From Rouxiella silvae (GTDB lineage: Bacteria > Pseudomonadota > Gammaproteobacteria > Enterobacterales > Enterobacteriaceae), in assembly GCF_002093625.1 (NCBI RefSeq), contig NZ_MRWD01000055.1:1-40637 (forward strand): a stretch of DNA of 40,637 bases, read 5' to 3'. The position numbers and the translations under genes were made by a program. Positions within the stretch are counted from its first letter, which is position 1, and every line of letters begins with the position of its first letter. Below the pieces are notes generated by a model, which made no database searches, was not told the DNA's origin, and was given only the letters and a program-made list of their open reading frames with translations. Shown piece by piece: positions 1 through 7,152 of this stretch.

Positions 1-187
1 ATATAGAGGTTTTACGTTATAGGCGAAGTGTCGAGGTTTCAATCTAATATTAGGTCTATTGCTTATTAATATGATCGATGTCAACTAATAGTAATCGATC
101 CTGGGATCATGTTTTTAACGGATTAAATAAGTGAAAGATGTAAGCGAGAAGGGTAAGCAATCCCGCCAAAACGTCTCATTCACTTTT
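1..187. other. AT-rich intergenic DNA, nothing identified
   Basis: No coding frame or RNA structure that I recognise. The stretch is AT-rich and leads into insertion-sequence debris, so it is probably part of the same accessory island. Confidence 0.4.
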
Positions 188-414
188 AGAGATCTTCCGA
201 ATGAGTCTGGAACGCCGGGCACTGAAAGATGTCATCGAAAAAAGCTTTAAAACCAGCGATAAAGCGTGAGCTCGTCAGCTATCTGACTGCGCAGTTTACG
301 ATGAGCATACGCTAGACATGCAGGACGTTATCGCTGAGCAGGGCAGTGTTTGGTTATCAATCGTATACGCAACGTGATGAACCGATGTTCCATAGGCAGA
401 GAGAGGTCACTTGA
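188..414 (+). pseudogene. IS3-family transposase remnant (orfA end / orfB start)
   Basis: Two overlapping broken frames are readable. One ends an OrfA-like tail (SLERRALKDVIEKSF, about 201-247). The shifted frame from 229 reads like an IS3-family OrfB start, with KRELVSYLTAQFTMSIR, then an in-frame TAG at 313-315, then CRTLSLSRAVFGYQ. The overlap of OrfA end and OrfB start is the normal IS3-family layout for programmed frameshifting. The sequence after about 385 no longer matches the expected OrfB, so most of the element is lost. Identification is from memory of IS3 OrfB N-termini; the subgroup is uncertain. Confidence 0.6.
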
Positions 415-461
415 TAACGCGCCCTGAGTTTCCCTATTAACGAAAATTGTTCTGGGAGTCT

Positions 462-740
462 GATATGAAGAGCGCGGTAGCATATTTCTAATATTTCGTT
501 CGCTATTTCAATACGTTGTATCTTTTTCTTTAGCTCACGTATCTCGATTTATTTTGGGGTTATTGGAGAGGCTTTTGGCATTTTTCCCTGCCTTCATCAC
601 GTAACTGTTATACCCATTTAGCCATCGTAGAAATACCTACATCCATATCCTTAGCGGCATCAGAAACGTTATAATATTGTTCTGAGGTAAGCATATCACC
701 TCTATTCAGGTGGCCAAATTCAATATGCCACTACAGTTCA
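462..740 (-). pseudogene. Decayed IS3-family (IS911-like) orfA with element end
   Basis: Read on the minus strand from the ATG at 694, the frame gives YYNVSDAAKDMDVGISTMAKWV and then a stop at 608-610. After a frame change it continues as an OrfA-like QLRDEG... and RELKKKIQRIEIANEILE stretch to about 463, with further stops. This resembles the helix-turn-helix and leucine-zipper parts of IS911-type OrfA. The DNA just outside the ATG (about 695-740), including a GAATTTGGCCACCTGAA segment, looks like the terminal region of such elements. It is non-functional. Confidence 0.65.
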
Positions 741-750
741 GGTTTGTAAG

Positions 751-770
751 GTAGGCCTATGAGTAGGCCA
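751..770. repeat. GTAGGCC-type repeat pair, left copy
   Basis: GTAGGCCTA (751-759) and GTAGGCCA (763-770) lie between the IS debris and the restriction gene. Similar words (TAGGCCTA, GTAGGTCTA, GTAGGCCA) cluster at 4664-4714 beside the integrase remnant. They may be integrase arm-type sites; function is inferred only from the word similarity and the context. Confidence 0.35.
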
Positions 771-844
771 AAAGGTGGGTTGGCTTGGGATCAAACATTT
801 TTTAGCTCAAAACGGCCACAAAAGTGTGCACTTGTCTTGTTCGA

Positions 845-884
845 TATACCCGACATAACGATCTGTCGGTATAGTATCGTATAC
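845..884 (+). promoter_or_regulatory. Dyad and possible -10 upstream of the EcoRII-like endonuclease gene
   Basis: An inverted repeat with 10-bp arms is visible: TATACCCGACA (845-855, one extra C) against TGTCGGTATA (864-873). It overlaps a second, shorter one, GTATA(GTATCG)TATAC at 869-884. The TATACT at 880-885 could be a -10 element, 23 bases before the AAGGG ribosome binding site of the gene at 909. Such dyads in front of restriction genes often bind a regulator, but no controller (C) gene is visible, so the binder is unknown. Confidence 0.4.
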
Positions 885-908
885 TTTTTATGTTTAAAGG
901 GACGTTTA

Positions 909-2108
909 ATGTCAGGTATACATTCTTGGTTGATTGAAAACACAGAGAATAATAAATTTCTATTTATTAAACGACTATCAGCAAACGATACTGGTGCCAG
1001 CGGCGGCCACCAGGCTGGGATATACGTTCCTTCAGGCATTATCGATAAACTATTCCCCTCAATTAATCATTACAAAACTAAAAATCCCGATACTTTCTTA
1101 AAGGCCCATTTTTCTTCTCACGAATGCCCTGACTCCGAAGCAAGAGCTATTTACTATAACAACAAGTTTTTTGGCGGTACGAGAAACGAGAAACGTATTA
1201 CCAGATGGAGTAAGACACCTTTCCAGAATCAAGATAATACTGGTGCGATTGCAATTCTTGCTTTCACATTGGTTGAAGGAAATGATAGTAAGGAGATGGA
1301 TGTATGGGTTTGTGATAACTTAGATGAGGAAGATATTGTTGAGTCTACTCTTGGAGAGATTGCTCCAGGAACATACTTCTCCGGGTATGCAAACACTCTG
1401 CTTGGCGGCCTTGCATCCGTTGCCGATGTCCCCCATAACAAATATAAAATCCCTGATGCTTGGCGAGAGAACTTTCCTTCGGGGAAAGATATTATTCTCT
1501 ATGCGGCTGATTACTATGCTAAAGGTAATGCTGATCCTGATATGCAATTGCTGGACAGGAGACGAGTCGAATATGAAATATTTCTTCTAGTGGAAGAAAT
1601 AAACGTATTAGAAAAAATTCGTAAAGGATTTGAAACCGTTAACGAGTTTATCGCAATGGCGAATTCTGTAAGTAACCGCAGGAAGTCCCGTGCAGGTAAA
1701 TCATTAGAGCTTCATCTTGAAAAGCTGTTTGCTGAGCATGGGCTTTACCATTTTGCAACGCAGGCGGTAACAGAGGGGAATAAAAAGCCTGATTTTCTTT
1801 TCCCATCGGCTTCAGCTTATCAGGATAGCACTTTCCCGAATCACCAGCTCAGAATGCTTGCGGTTAAAACAACATGTAAGGAACGCTGGAGACAAATACT
1901 CAACGAGGCCGACAGAATTGATAATATTCACTTGTTTACGCTTCAGGAAGGCGTCTCTATAGTTCAATTTCGTGAAATGCAGAAAGAAGGCGTGAAGTTA
2001 GTCGTGCCGGCTGCAATACATGAAAAATTTCCCAAAGAAATTAGGGATCAACTCATTACATTAGGTGAGTTTATAGCAGAACTTAAAGAGCTCTATGTAG
2101 ATCTATAA
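909..2108 (+). CDS. ecoRIIR: EcoRII-type restriction endonuclease (CCWGG specificity inferred)
   Basis: 399 aa, very similar along its length to EcoRII (404 aa), a type IIE enzyme that needs two recognition sites. The N-terminal effector-binding domain contains RLSANDTGASGGHQ (residues 22-35) and SEARAIYYN; the C-terminal catalytic domain starts near residue 180. The PD...K..K active site is present: D295, K320 and K324 have the same spacing as D299, K324 and K328 in EcoRII. The ATG at 909 was chosen because it aligns with the EcoRII start and has AAGGG at 897-901; the frame is open back to 759, but that extension is unlike the family. It converges on the vsr/methyltransferase genes with 56 bp between stops. 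The active-site residues are intact, so it is probably functional. Confidence 0.93.
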   Translation: MSGIHSWLIENTENNKFLFIKRLSANDTGASGGHQAGIYVPSGIIDKLFPSINHYKTKNPDTFLKAHFSSHECPDSEARAIYYNNKFFGGTRNEKRITRWSKTPFQNQDNTGAIAILAFTLVEGNDSKEMDVWVCDNLDEEDIVESTLGEIAPGTYFSGYANTLLGGLASVADVPHNKYKIPDAWRENFPSGKDIILYAADYYAKGNADPDMQLLDRRRVEYEIFLLVEEINVLEKIRKGFETVNEFIAMANSVSNRRKSRAGKSLELHLEKLFAEHGLYHFATQAVTEGNKKPDFLFPSASAYQDSTFPNHQLRMLAVKTTCKERWRQILNEADRIDNIHLFTLQEGVSIVQFREMQKEGVKLVVPAAIHEKFPKEIRDQLITLGEFIAELKELYVDL

Positions 2109-2164
2109 GACGCACTAACCGTTATAAAGCTATCTTGTGAAAATTAAGGCATTGGTTTACTGAA

Positions 2165-2644
2165 TCATTCATCAATGTCTTTTATATGTATTCCCTTAGT
2201 GTCTATTTCAGCTGAGCTACAACTTGCAAAGATCCATTCTTCTATTCGTGTCGATAATTCTTTTCGAGATAATCTAAAGCGGCCTTTAATAGCGCACTCC
2301 CAAATGATTAATATTTCCCATCCGTTATTAACTATTTTTTGATTAATTAATTTATCTCTTTTAGTATTTTTATTTATTTTTTTAAGCCAGAAATCTGTAC
2401 GTGTAGCGGGAGTTTTGAAAAGGTAGCAATCATGATGATGCCAAAAACATCCATGTGTGAATATGATTTTTTTGTGGGACTGTAGAACGAAATCAGGCTT
2501 TCCTGGCATCTCTTTGACCTGCGCCATGAAATCAAAACCAAGTTCTAATAATATCTCAGATGTGATTTTTTCAATGGCCGTTCCATGATTCCGAATCGCT
2601 TTCATGTTCTTACTGCGAGTTGCGGAATTATGAACATCGACCAT
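2165..2644 (-). CDS. vsr: Very short patch repair endonuclease Vsr
   Basis: 159 aa. It nicks DNA at T:G mismatches that arise when 5-methylcytosine in the CCWGG context deaminates, starting short-patch repair. Residues match E. coli Vsr position for position: the N-terminal DVHNSATRSKNM intercalation/activation segment, catalytic D51 in GKPDF, and zinc ligands C66, H71, C73 and C117; the HHHH run of E. coli reads HHHD here. The start lies 6 bp after the methyltransferase stop, so the two genes form one operon, as dcm-vsr do in E. coli. Its presence fits a methylase that makes mC in CCWGG. Confident call. Confidence 0.95.
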   Translation of the reverse strand: MVDVHNSATRSKNMKAIRNHGTAIEKITSEILLELGFDFMAQVKEMPGKPDFVLQSHKKIIFTHGCFWHHHDCYLFKTPATRTDFWLKKINKNTKRDKLINQKIVNNGWEILIIWECAIKGRFRLSRKELSTRIEEWIFASCSSAEIDTKGIHIKDIDE

Positions 2645-2650
2645 AGCTAA

Positions 2651-4081
2651 TTAAGCAACCTTTTTATTTTTATCTTGAACAATTGCTTTCGCAATATAAG
2701 GTTCAAGAAGTTTAGCTACAGCTGCGAAAACAGGAACAACAACTGAATTGCCAAACTGGCGATATGCCTGAGTATCTGATACAGGAATGCGGAACTGAGT
2801 TCCTTTCGGGGACTCAAAGCCCATTAGTCTTGCGCATTCACGAGGCGTTAACCTTCTCGGGCGATTCTCTTGATTGGACTTGTCATCAAAATCTTTCTCA
2901 CCTAATTCTTTATCCCATCCGCGGTCTATCAGTATTTCTGAACCGTCTTTGTGGTAACGGGCAGATAATGTTCGTGCAACACTTTCAAGGTTATCCGGTG
3001 TAACCATGCCGAAGCCAAAACCATTACCTTTAGCTTGGTGTTTCTTTGCATAGTTATATAAGTACTTCCACAGTAAAGGAGAAAGTATATATTTACTATC
3101 GACTTCTTTATCAAGCAGGTCGCGAATAGCCGGGCGAGTGGCCGGGAAACTACTTGATATATTTCGTAAGGTAAAACCTTCATCAATATTGAGATTGCGT
3201 CTAAATCCGACCAAAACAATACGCTCACGATGTTGAGGTAAAAAATTCTTACCATCAATGACTTTCGGGTCATTTGAACCTATATGTTCAGCATCGGAAA
3301 CACTATAGCCCAATTCATCCAGCGTATTCATAATAATGCGAAATGTATTTCCCTTATCATGACTTTTAAGGTTTTTAACATTTTCGAGTAAAAATATTGC
3401 TGGTTTTTTCGATGCAATAATACGTGCAACGTCAAAGAAAAGGGTACCTTGGGTATCGCATTCAAACCCATGAGCTCTGCCCAAAGAATTCTTTTTCGAA
3501 ACGCCTGCAAGTGAGAATGGCTGACATGGGAAACCGGCTAATAAAACATCATGATCGGGAATTTCACGATCTATATTGTCATAAGCTTCTTGTTCGCTGA
3601 TATCATCATTATCGCTCAGAGTTATCTCTCTAATATCAGAGTTGAACTTATGAGCAACAGGATCGCAATACCAATTAGCTTTATAGGTACGTACTGCATC
3701 TTTGTTCCATTCACTAGTGAAAACACACTGGCCGCCAATTTCTTCAAAACCTTTTCGGATACCACCGATACCAGCGAACAAATCGATGAATTTGAATTTA
3801 TAGTCTGGGTGATTTTTTGGAGGCTCAGGCAAAAGACGGTTAAGCATCTTTACTTCAAGTTCAGTGAAAGGCTTCTGAGCTGTCTTACCGTTTAGCCAAC
3901 GGTTTAGTGTTTCACGAGTCCAGTCGCTGTGGCTGACAGCACGTAGAGCTTCAGCTACATACTTTTGATCATAGATTTCGACAAGTTTTTTTATAAGAAT
4001 CTTGTCTTCTTCTAGTTTCTTAAGCTGCTCTGTTTCATTTTGAGCAATCAGGTTTTGAGCAAGTAGCTCTAACTCAGTCAT
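2651..4081 (-). CDS. dcm: Dcm/M.EcoRII-type DNA (cytosine-5) methyltransferase
   Basis: 476 aa from this start. It methylates a cytosine of CCWGG and protects the host from the partner endonuclease. Motif I is DLFAGIGG; motif IV is [11 protein letters not shown] with the catalytic Cys at 186; motif VI is ENVKN; the C-terminus has the [14 protein letters not shown] and [10 protein letters not shown] motifs. The ATG at 4081 aligns with the MSEFELLAQ start of M.EcoRII and puts the catalytic Cys at the same number, 186; an in-frame ATG at 4093 adds four residues, and neither has a strong ribosome site. The N-terminal part (about 35-70) contains a helix-turn-helix-like stretch (YVAEALRAV...[12 protein letters not shown]), which in M.EcoRII relatives permits autorepression. 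It is closer to plasmid M.EcoRII than to chromosomal E. coli Dcm. Confidence 0.94.
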   Translation of the reverse strand: MTELELLAQNLIAQNETEQLKKLEEDKILIKKLVEIYDQKYVAEALRAVSHSDWTRETLNRWLNGKTAQKPFTELEVKMLNRLLPEPPKNHPDYKFKFIDLFAGIGGIRKGFEEIGGQCVFTSEWNKDAVRTYKANWYCDPVAHKFNSDIREITLSDNDDISEQEAYDNIDREIPDHDVLLAGFPCQPFSLAGVSKKNSLGRAHGFECDTQGTLFFDVARIIASKKPAIFLLENVKNLKSHDKGNTFRIIMNTLDELGYSVSDAEHIGSNDPKVIDGKNFLPQHRERIVLVGFRRNLNIDEGFTLRNISSSFPATRPAIRDLLDKEVDSKYILSPLLWKYLYNYAKKHQAKGNGFGFGMVTPDNLESVARTLSARYHKDGSEILIDRGWDKELGEKDFDDKSNQENRPRRLTPRECARLMGFESPKGTQFRIPVSDTQAYRQFGNSVVVPVFAAVAKLLEPYIAKAIVQDKNKKVA

Positions 4082-4110
4082 GTGTTTTGCCATTCTTTGA
4101 AGGGATTTTC

Positions 4111-4129
4111 TAGTGATAGCCTATCACTA
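4111..4129 (-). promoter_or_regulatory. Perfect palindromic operator candidate upstream of the methyltransferase gene
   Basis: TAGTGATAGCCTATCACTA is a perfect inverted repeat with 9-bp arms and a 1-bp centre, ending 17 bp before the upstream ATG (4093) and 29 bp before the preferred ATG (4081). On the minus strand a TAGAAT (-10-like) sequence lies just ahead of it, so a bound protein would sit over the transcription start. M.EcoRII is known to repress its own promoter; this palindrome is the obvious candidate site, by inference. Confidence 0.55.
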
Positions 4130-4438
4130 ATTCTACCCAGAATAAAGGGTGCTGCACTGTATGGATCAACAGTTCATTACAAGATGCGTCGTTCCTTCAA
4201 ATTATGATGACTTTTAGTAATAACCAAATTATTTGCTTAATATTGTATGCAATGTAAGGCGACAGGTTTGCAAGAATATTATCTAAATACGAAGCTATTT
4301 TAAATATTTATTAATACTATCAATCAATTAAACTAATCTGCGATTTTCAATGGTTGTTAATATTTTTCCTGATACGGAACCAACGTGATAAGTTGTCCTG
4401 TAAAATTCCAAAGCAGGTCGACTTTTAATATTTCAGAG
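4130..4438. other. AT-rich non-coding DNA between the R-M module and the integrase remnant
   Basis: No convincing frame. It contains the promoter region of the methyltransferase at its left end; the rest is AT-rich sequence with scattered stops, probably degraded island DNA. Confidence 0.4.
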
Positions 4439-4644
4439 TTAACCTTCGTAGTAACAGCATCTTAATGAACTCATGTCTTGCTGCATTTCGTTCACGTATT
4501 CATCAAGTGAAACCGCCACAGCTTTTTTACCCAAGGATTTAATCAATAGGGATAATCCGTAGCCGTCATACAGTAAGTGGCCTTAATCGGTGGTTTTGCT
4601 TTGTGTATTTCGGTGTGGGTGAGAGGGTTTCTGATCCTTGCCAT
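4439..4644 (-). pseudogene. int: Truncated, frameshifted phage/island integrase (N-terminal fragment)
   Basis: From the ATG at 4644, with GAAGGG eight bases upstream, the frame reads MARIRNPLTHTEIHKAKPPIKA, then shifts, and continues in another frame as LYDGYGLSLLIKSLGKK. That pattern (L(T/S)D..I..AKP ... L.DG.GL.L..K..G.K) is the N-terminal arm-binding domain of P4-type tyrosine integrases. After about 40 residues it runs into unrelated sequence (AVAVSLDEYVNEMQQDM) and a stop at 4439-4441. The catalytic domain is missing. Its position, reading away from the tmRNA 3' end, is the usual one for an ssrA-integrated element. Confidence 0.65.
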
Positions 4645-4663
4645 ATCTGGACCCTTCCATGAA

Positions 4664-4714
4664 TAGGCCTACAGTTTGGGACTACATCGTAGCGTAGGTC
4701 TAAAGGTAGGCCAA
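4664..4714. repeat. GTAGGCC-type repeats beside the integrase remnant
   Basis: TAGGCCTA (4664-4671), GTAGGTCTA (4695-4703) and GTAGGCCA (about 4707-4713) lie between the integrase start and the tmRNA 3' end, where integrase arm sites are expected. The same words occur at 751-770. Role inferred. Confidence 0.35.
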
Positions 4715-4758
4715 TGAACGGTGGATATACGAGGAGGACATGGGATGATTACGGACAC

Positions 4759-4791
4759 AAAAAAGCCCGCAGACCTTGCGGTATGCGGGCT
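4759..4791 (-). terminator. Rho-independent terminator downstream of ssrA
   Basis: On the minus strand an 8-bp stem, AGCCCGCA/TGCGGGCT (4784-4791 with 4764-4771), is followed by a T run (complement of the A run at 4759-4764). A second small hairpin, CTCCGG/CCGGAG (4802-4829), lies between it and the tmRNA 3' end. Confidence 0.75.
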
Positions 4792-4836
4792 CTTCGTACT
4801 TCTCCGGACTTATCTGGTAATAACCGGAGTACTATT

Positions 4837-5217
4837 TGGTGGAGCTGGGGGGATTTGAACCCCCGTCCGAAATTACTACGCCGTTGGCACTACATGCTTA
4901 GTCCAGTCATCACATTCACCGGTTAGCTGCGGACGGACACGCCACTAACAAACTAGCCTGATTAGTTTTAACGCTTTCACCCCAGGCAGGATGTCTACGC
5001 GAGCTCTTTTGGGTTTGACCTTTCTTGATCCCCGTCCTAAGAGCGGAGGCTAGGGAGAAAGGGAACCTTCAGTGTATTAGACTGATTAAGCTGCTAAAGC
5101 AGCAGATTCGAATTGCGAGTCGTTTGCAATTATTTTTTTTGCGGTTTTTTACGAGGCCTCCGCACCTCGGCATGCACCTTGGGTTTCGCAAATCCCGTCG
5201 AATCCAGAATCAGCCCC
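4837..5217 (-). ncRNA. ssrA: tmRNA (10Sa RNA)
   Basis: About 381 nt. The 5' end GGGGCTGATTCTGGATTCGA and the 3' end GGTTCAAATCC...CAGCTCCACCA form the tRNA-Ala-like domain, with GGGGCUG pairing to CAGCUCC and an encoded CCA. The internal tag frame lies at 5127-5086 and reads A-N-D-S-Q-F-E-S-A-A-L-A-A-stop. With SmpB it rescues stalled ribosomes and marks the nascent peptide for proteolysis. A TATACT element lies shortly upstream of the 5' end (plus-strand coordinates about 5230). smpB lies 49 bp upstream in the same direction. The 3' end is intact and borders the island, whose integrase remnant points to this gene as the attachment site. Confidence 0.96.
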
Positions 5218-5266
5218 AAAGAACTGTTAGCAGTATATCAGAACTTTACCCCGTTAGGCCAGAGAC

Positions 5267-5749
5267 TTAACGTTTAGCATTTTTCATAATACGTGCTTTA
5301 TCAACTGCCCACTCGCGATCTTTGGCATTATCGCGCTTGTCGTGATCTTGCTTACCTTTCGCCAAACCGATTTTGATTTTGGTCCAGGCATTCTTCCAGT
5401 ACATTGAGAGAGCAACTACCGTATAGCCATCGCGGTTTACCTTACCGAACAGCTTATCAAGCTCACGTCTGTTCATTAAGAGTTTACGGGTACGCATCGG
5501 CTCGCAGACAACATGACTCGAAGCAACATTCAGCGGTGTAATGGTGGCACCAAACAGGAAGGCTTCCCCGTCTCTGAAGGTCACATAACTGTCAGCTATG
5601 TTGGCTTTGCCCGCACGCAGTGATTTTACTTCCCATCCTTGCAAAGAAATACCTGCCTCGATTTCATCTTCGATGAAATATTCATGGCGAGCGCGTTTGT
5701 TCATTGCAATGGTTGCGGAACCGGGTTTATGTGCTTTTTTCTTTGTCAT
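5267..5749 (-). CDS. smpB: SsrA-binding protein SmpB
   Basis: 160 aa, the same length as in E. coli. It is a small OB-fold protein that binds the tRNA-like domain of tmRNA and delivers it to stalled ribosomes. Hallmarks are the start [14 protein letters not shown], the core [13 protein letters not shown] and [14 protein letters not shown], and the basic C-terminal tail ending [11 protein letters not shown] that enters the mRNA channel. It is transcribed towards ssrA, 49 bp away, and divergently from ratA. Confidence 0.97.
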   Translation of the reverse strand: MTKKKAHKPGSATIAMNKRARHEYFIEDEIEAGISLQGWEVKSLRAGKANIADSYVTFRDGEAFLFGATITPLNVASSHVVCEPMRTRKLLMNRRELDKLFGKVNRDGYTVVALSMYWKNAWTKIKIGLAKGKQDHDKRDNAKDREWAVDKARIMKNAKR

Positions 5750-5905
5750 AGTGATACTTATTATACTGTAAGCACTGGCGAAAGAAATCCCCTGTACGTT
5801 TACTGACGTAGTTTTTCACAGCTTGTGCTTTATCTTTCCCGAGATTTTTGCCCGAGGCGCGATAAATGATATGATCTGTATGTTTTATGACACCTGGAAA
5901 ATGAT

Positions 5906-6340
5906 ATGCCACATATAAGCCGTTCTGCGCTAGTGCCATTTAGCGTGGAACAGATGTACAACCTGGTAAACGACGTGGATGCTTATCCGCAATTTCTTCC
6001 CGGCTGCACGGGAAGTCGCGTACTGGATAAAACTGATAACTCAATGACGGCCGCAGTAGACGTTGCTAAAGCGGGTATCAGCAAAACATTTACCACCAAA
6101 AACACCTTAACCAGTAATCAGAGCATTGATATGCAGCTCGTTGATGGGCCTTTTCGCAAGTTGATGGGCGGTTGGCATTTTACTGCACTCAGCCCAGAGG
6201 CATGTAAAGTTGAGTTGAATTTGGATTTTGAATTCACCAACAAACTGATTGAACTGGCTTTTGGTAAAATTTTCAAAGAGCTGGCCGGTAACATGGTGCA
6301 GGCTTTTACCCAGCGCGCGAAAGAGGTCTACAGTGTCTGA
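5906..6340 (+). CDS. ratA: Ribosome-association toxin / START-domain protein RatA
   Basis: 144 aa. Polyketide cyclase/START-like fold (COQ10 family), starting [23 protein letters not shown] and containing [11 protein letters not shown] and the terminal [20 protein letters not shown]. In E. coli RatA was reported to bind the 50S subunit and block 70S formation; the fold also suggests ubiquinone-related lipid binding, as in Coq10. The ATG at 5906 follows a GGAAAA ribosome site. It overlaps ratB by 8 bases. Divergent from smpB with a 156-bp shared upstream region. Confidence 0.93.
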   Translation: MPHISRSALVPFSVEQMYNLVNDVDAYPQFLPGCTGSRVLDKTDNSMTAAVDVAKAGISKTFTTKNTLTSNQSIDMQLVDGPFRKLMGGWHFTALSPEACKVELNLDFEFTNKLIELAFGKIFKELAGNMVQAFTQRAKEVYSV

Positions 6341-6617
6341 GGTCTCGGTCGAGGTCGTTTATGCCTTACCGGAGCGTCAGTATCTAAAAACTGTACGACT
6401 TACCGAGGGCAGCAGCGTTAAACAGGCAATTCAGGCTTCTGGATTATTGGAGTTACGTCGTGAAATAGACCTGGACAGCAATAAAGTGGGTATTTATAGC
6501 AGACCAGTAAAGTTGAGCGATGTGGTAAGCGACGGTGACCGAGTCGAGATTTATCGTCCTCTGATTGCCGACCCTAAAGAGCTTCGAAGATTACGTGCTG
6601 AACAGTCTAAAAAATAA
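6333..6617 (+). CDS. ratB: RnfH/RatB family ubiquitin-fold protein
   Basis: 94 aa. Small beta-grasp protein with [11 protein letters not shown], the [13 protein letters not shown] helix and the conserved [12 protein letters not shown] ... [10 protein letters not shown] stretch. The function is poorly defined; it is usually next to ratA. The open frame extends back to 6249 inside ratA, but the GTG at 6333, with AGAGG six bases upstream, gives the family length and overlaps the ratA stop, implying translational coupling. A terminator follows at once. Confidence 0.9.
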   Translation: MSEVSVEVVYALPERQYLKTVRLTEGSSVKQAIQASGLLELRREIDLDSNKVGIYSRPVKLSDVVSDGDRVEIYRPLIADPKELRRLRAEQSKK

Positions 6618-6642
6618 GGCGCTTAAAGCGCCTTATTTTTTT
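6610..6642 (+). terminator. Rho-independent terminator of ratAB
   Basis: Stem AAGGCGC (6616-6622) / GCGCCTT (6628-6634), loop TTAAA, followed by ATTTTTTT. An A run before the stem makes it potentially bidirectional, serving bamE as well. Confidence 0.85.
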
Positions 6643-6692
6643 ACCCTGAAAGATGTTACTGGCTGGTGCCAATGGGCATCAAAACCGGGATA

Positions 6693-7040
6693 TCAGGAGT
6701 TCTGATCGTCAATTTTTGGCTTGTTGTTAACGTTAGTCAACACACCAGCCTCATTAAAGGTCAGAGTTAATGTCTGTTGTTTTACGTCCTCATGGCTTGG
6801 CCACTGGCGGAACACGTAGAACCAAGTGTTGTTGCCGAATGGGTCATCCATCATTGGTGTACCAAGGATATAAGCAACCTGTTGCTTGGTCATCCCGGTA
6901 TGGATCTTTTGTACATCAGCAGGAGCCAGGTAGTTTCCCTGATTAATATCAGGACGATAAACGACCTTTTCCAGAGTGGAACAACCGGCAGTAAGCATCA
7001 AAAGTGCTCCCGCAACGGCAGTTAGCGTTTTACAGCGCAT
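6693..7040 (-). CDS. bamE: Outer membrane assembly lipoprotein BamE (SmpA)
   Basis: 115 aa. A lipoprotein signal with lipobox LTAGC gives Cys20 as the lipidated residue. The mature part has the BamE core [12 protein letters not shown] and the conserved [14 protein letters not shown] and [14 protein letters not shown] segments. It stabilises the BamABCDE complex that folds beta-barrel proteins into the outer membrane, acting on the periplasmic face. It lies on the opposite strand to ratAB and in the same direction as recN. Confidence 0.96.
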   Translation of the reverse strand: MRCKTLTAVAGALLMLTAGCSTLEKVVYRPDINQGNYLAPADVQKIHTGMTKQQVAYILGTPMMDDPFGNNTWFYVFRQWPSHEDVKQQTLTLTFNEAGVLTNVNNKPKIDDQNS

Positions 7041-7152
7041 AGTCTTTACATTCCTTTAGGGCATAAGATGCCGATGATAATAGACCTTTCATCAGTTTGA
7101 AACCTTTGCAGGGCACCAGTATGACCGCTGAAATGTAAAAAAGTTGAGGTTT

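Noticed and set aside
759-908. N-terminal extension of the restriction gene
   Set aside because: EcoRII homology begins exactly at the ATG at 909, which has a good ribosome site; the extension contains the promoter dyads.
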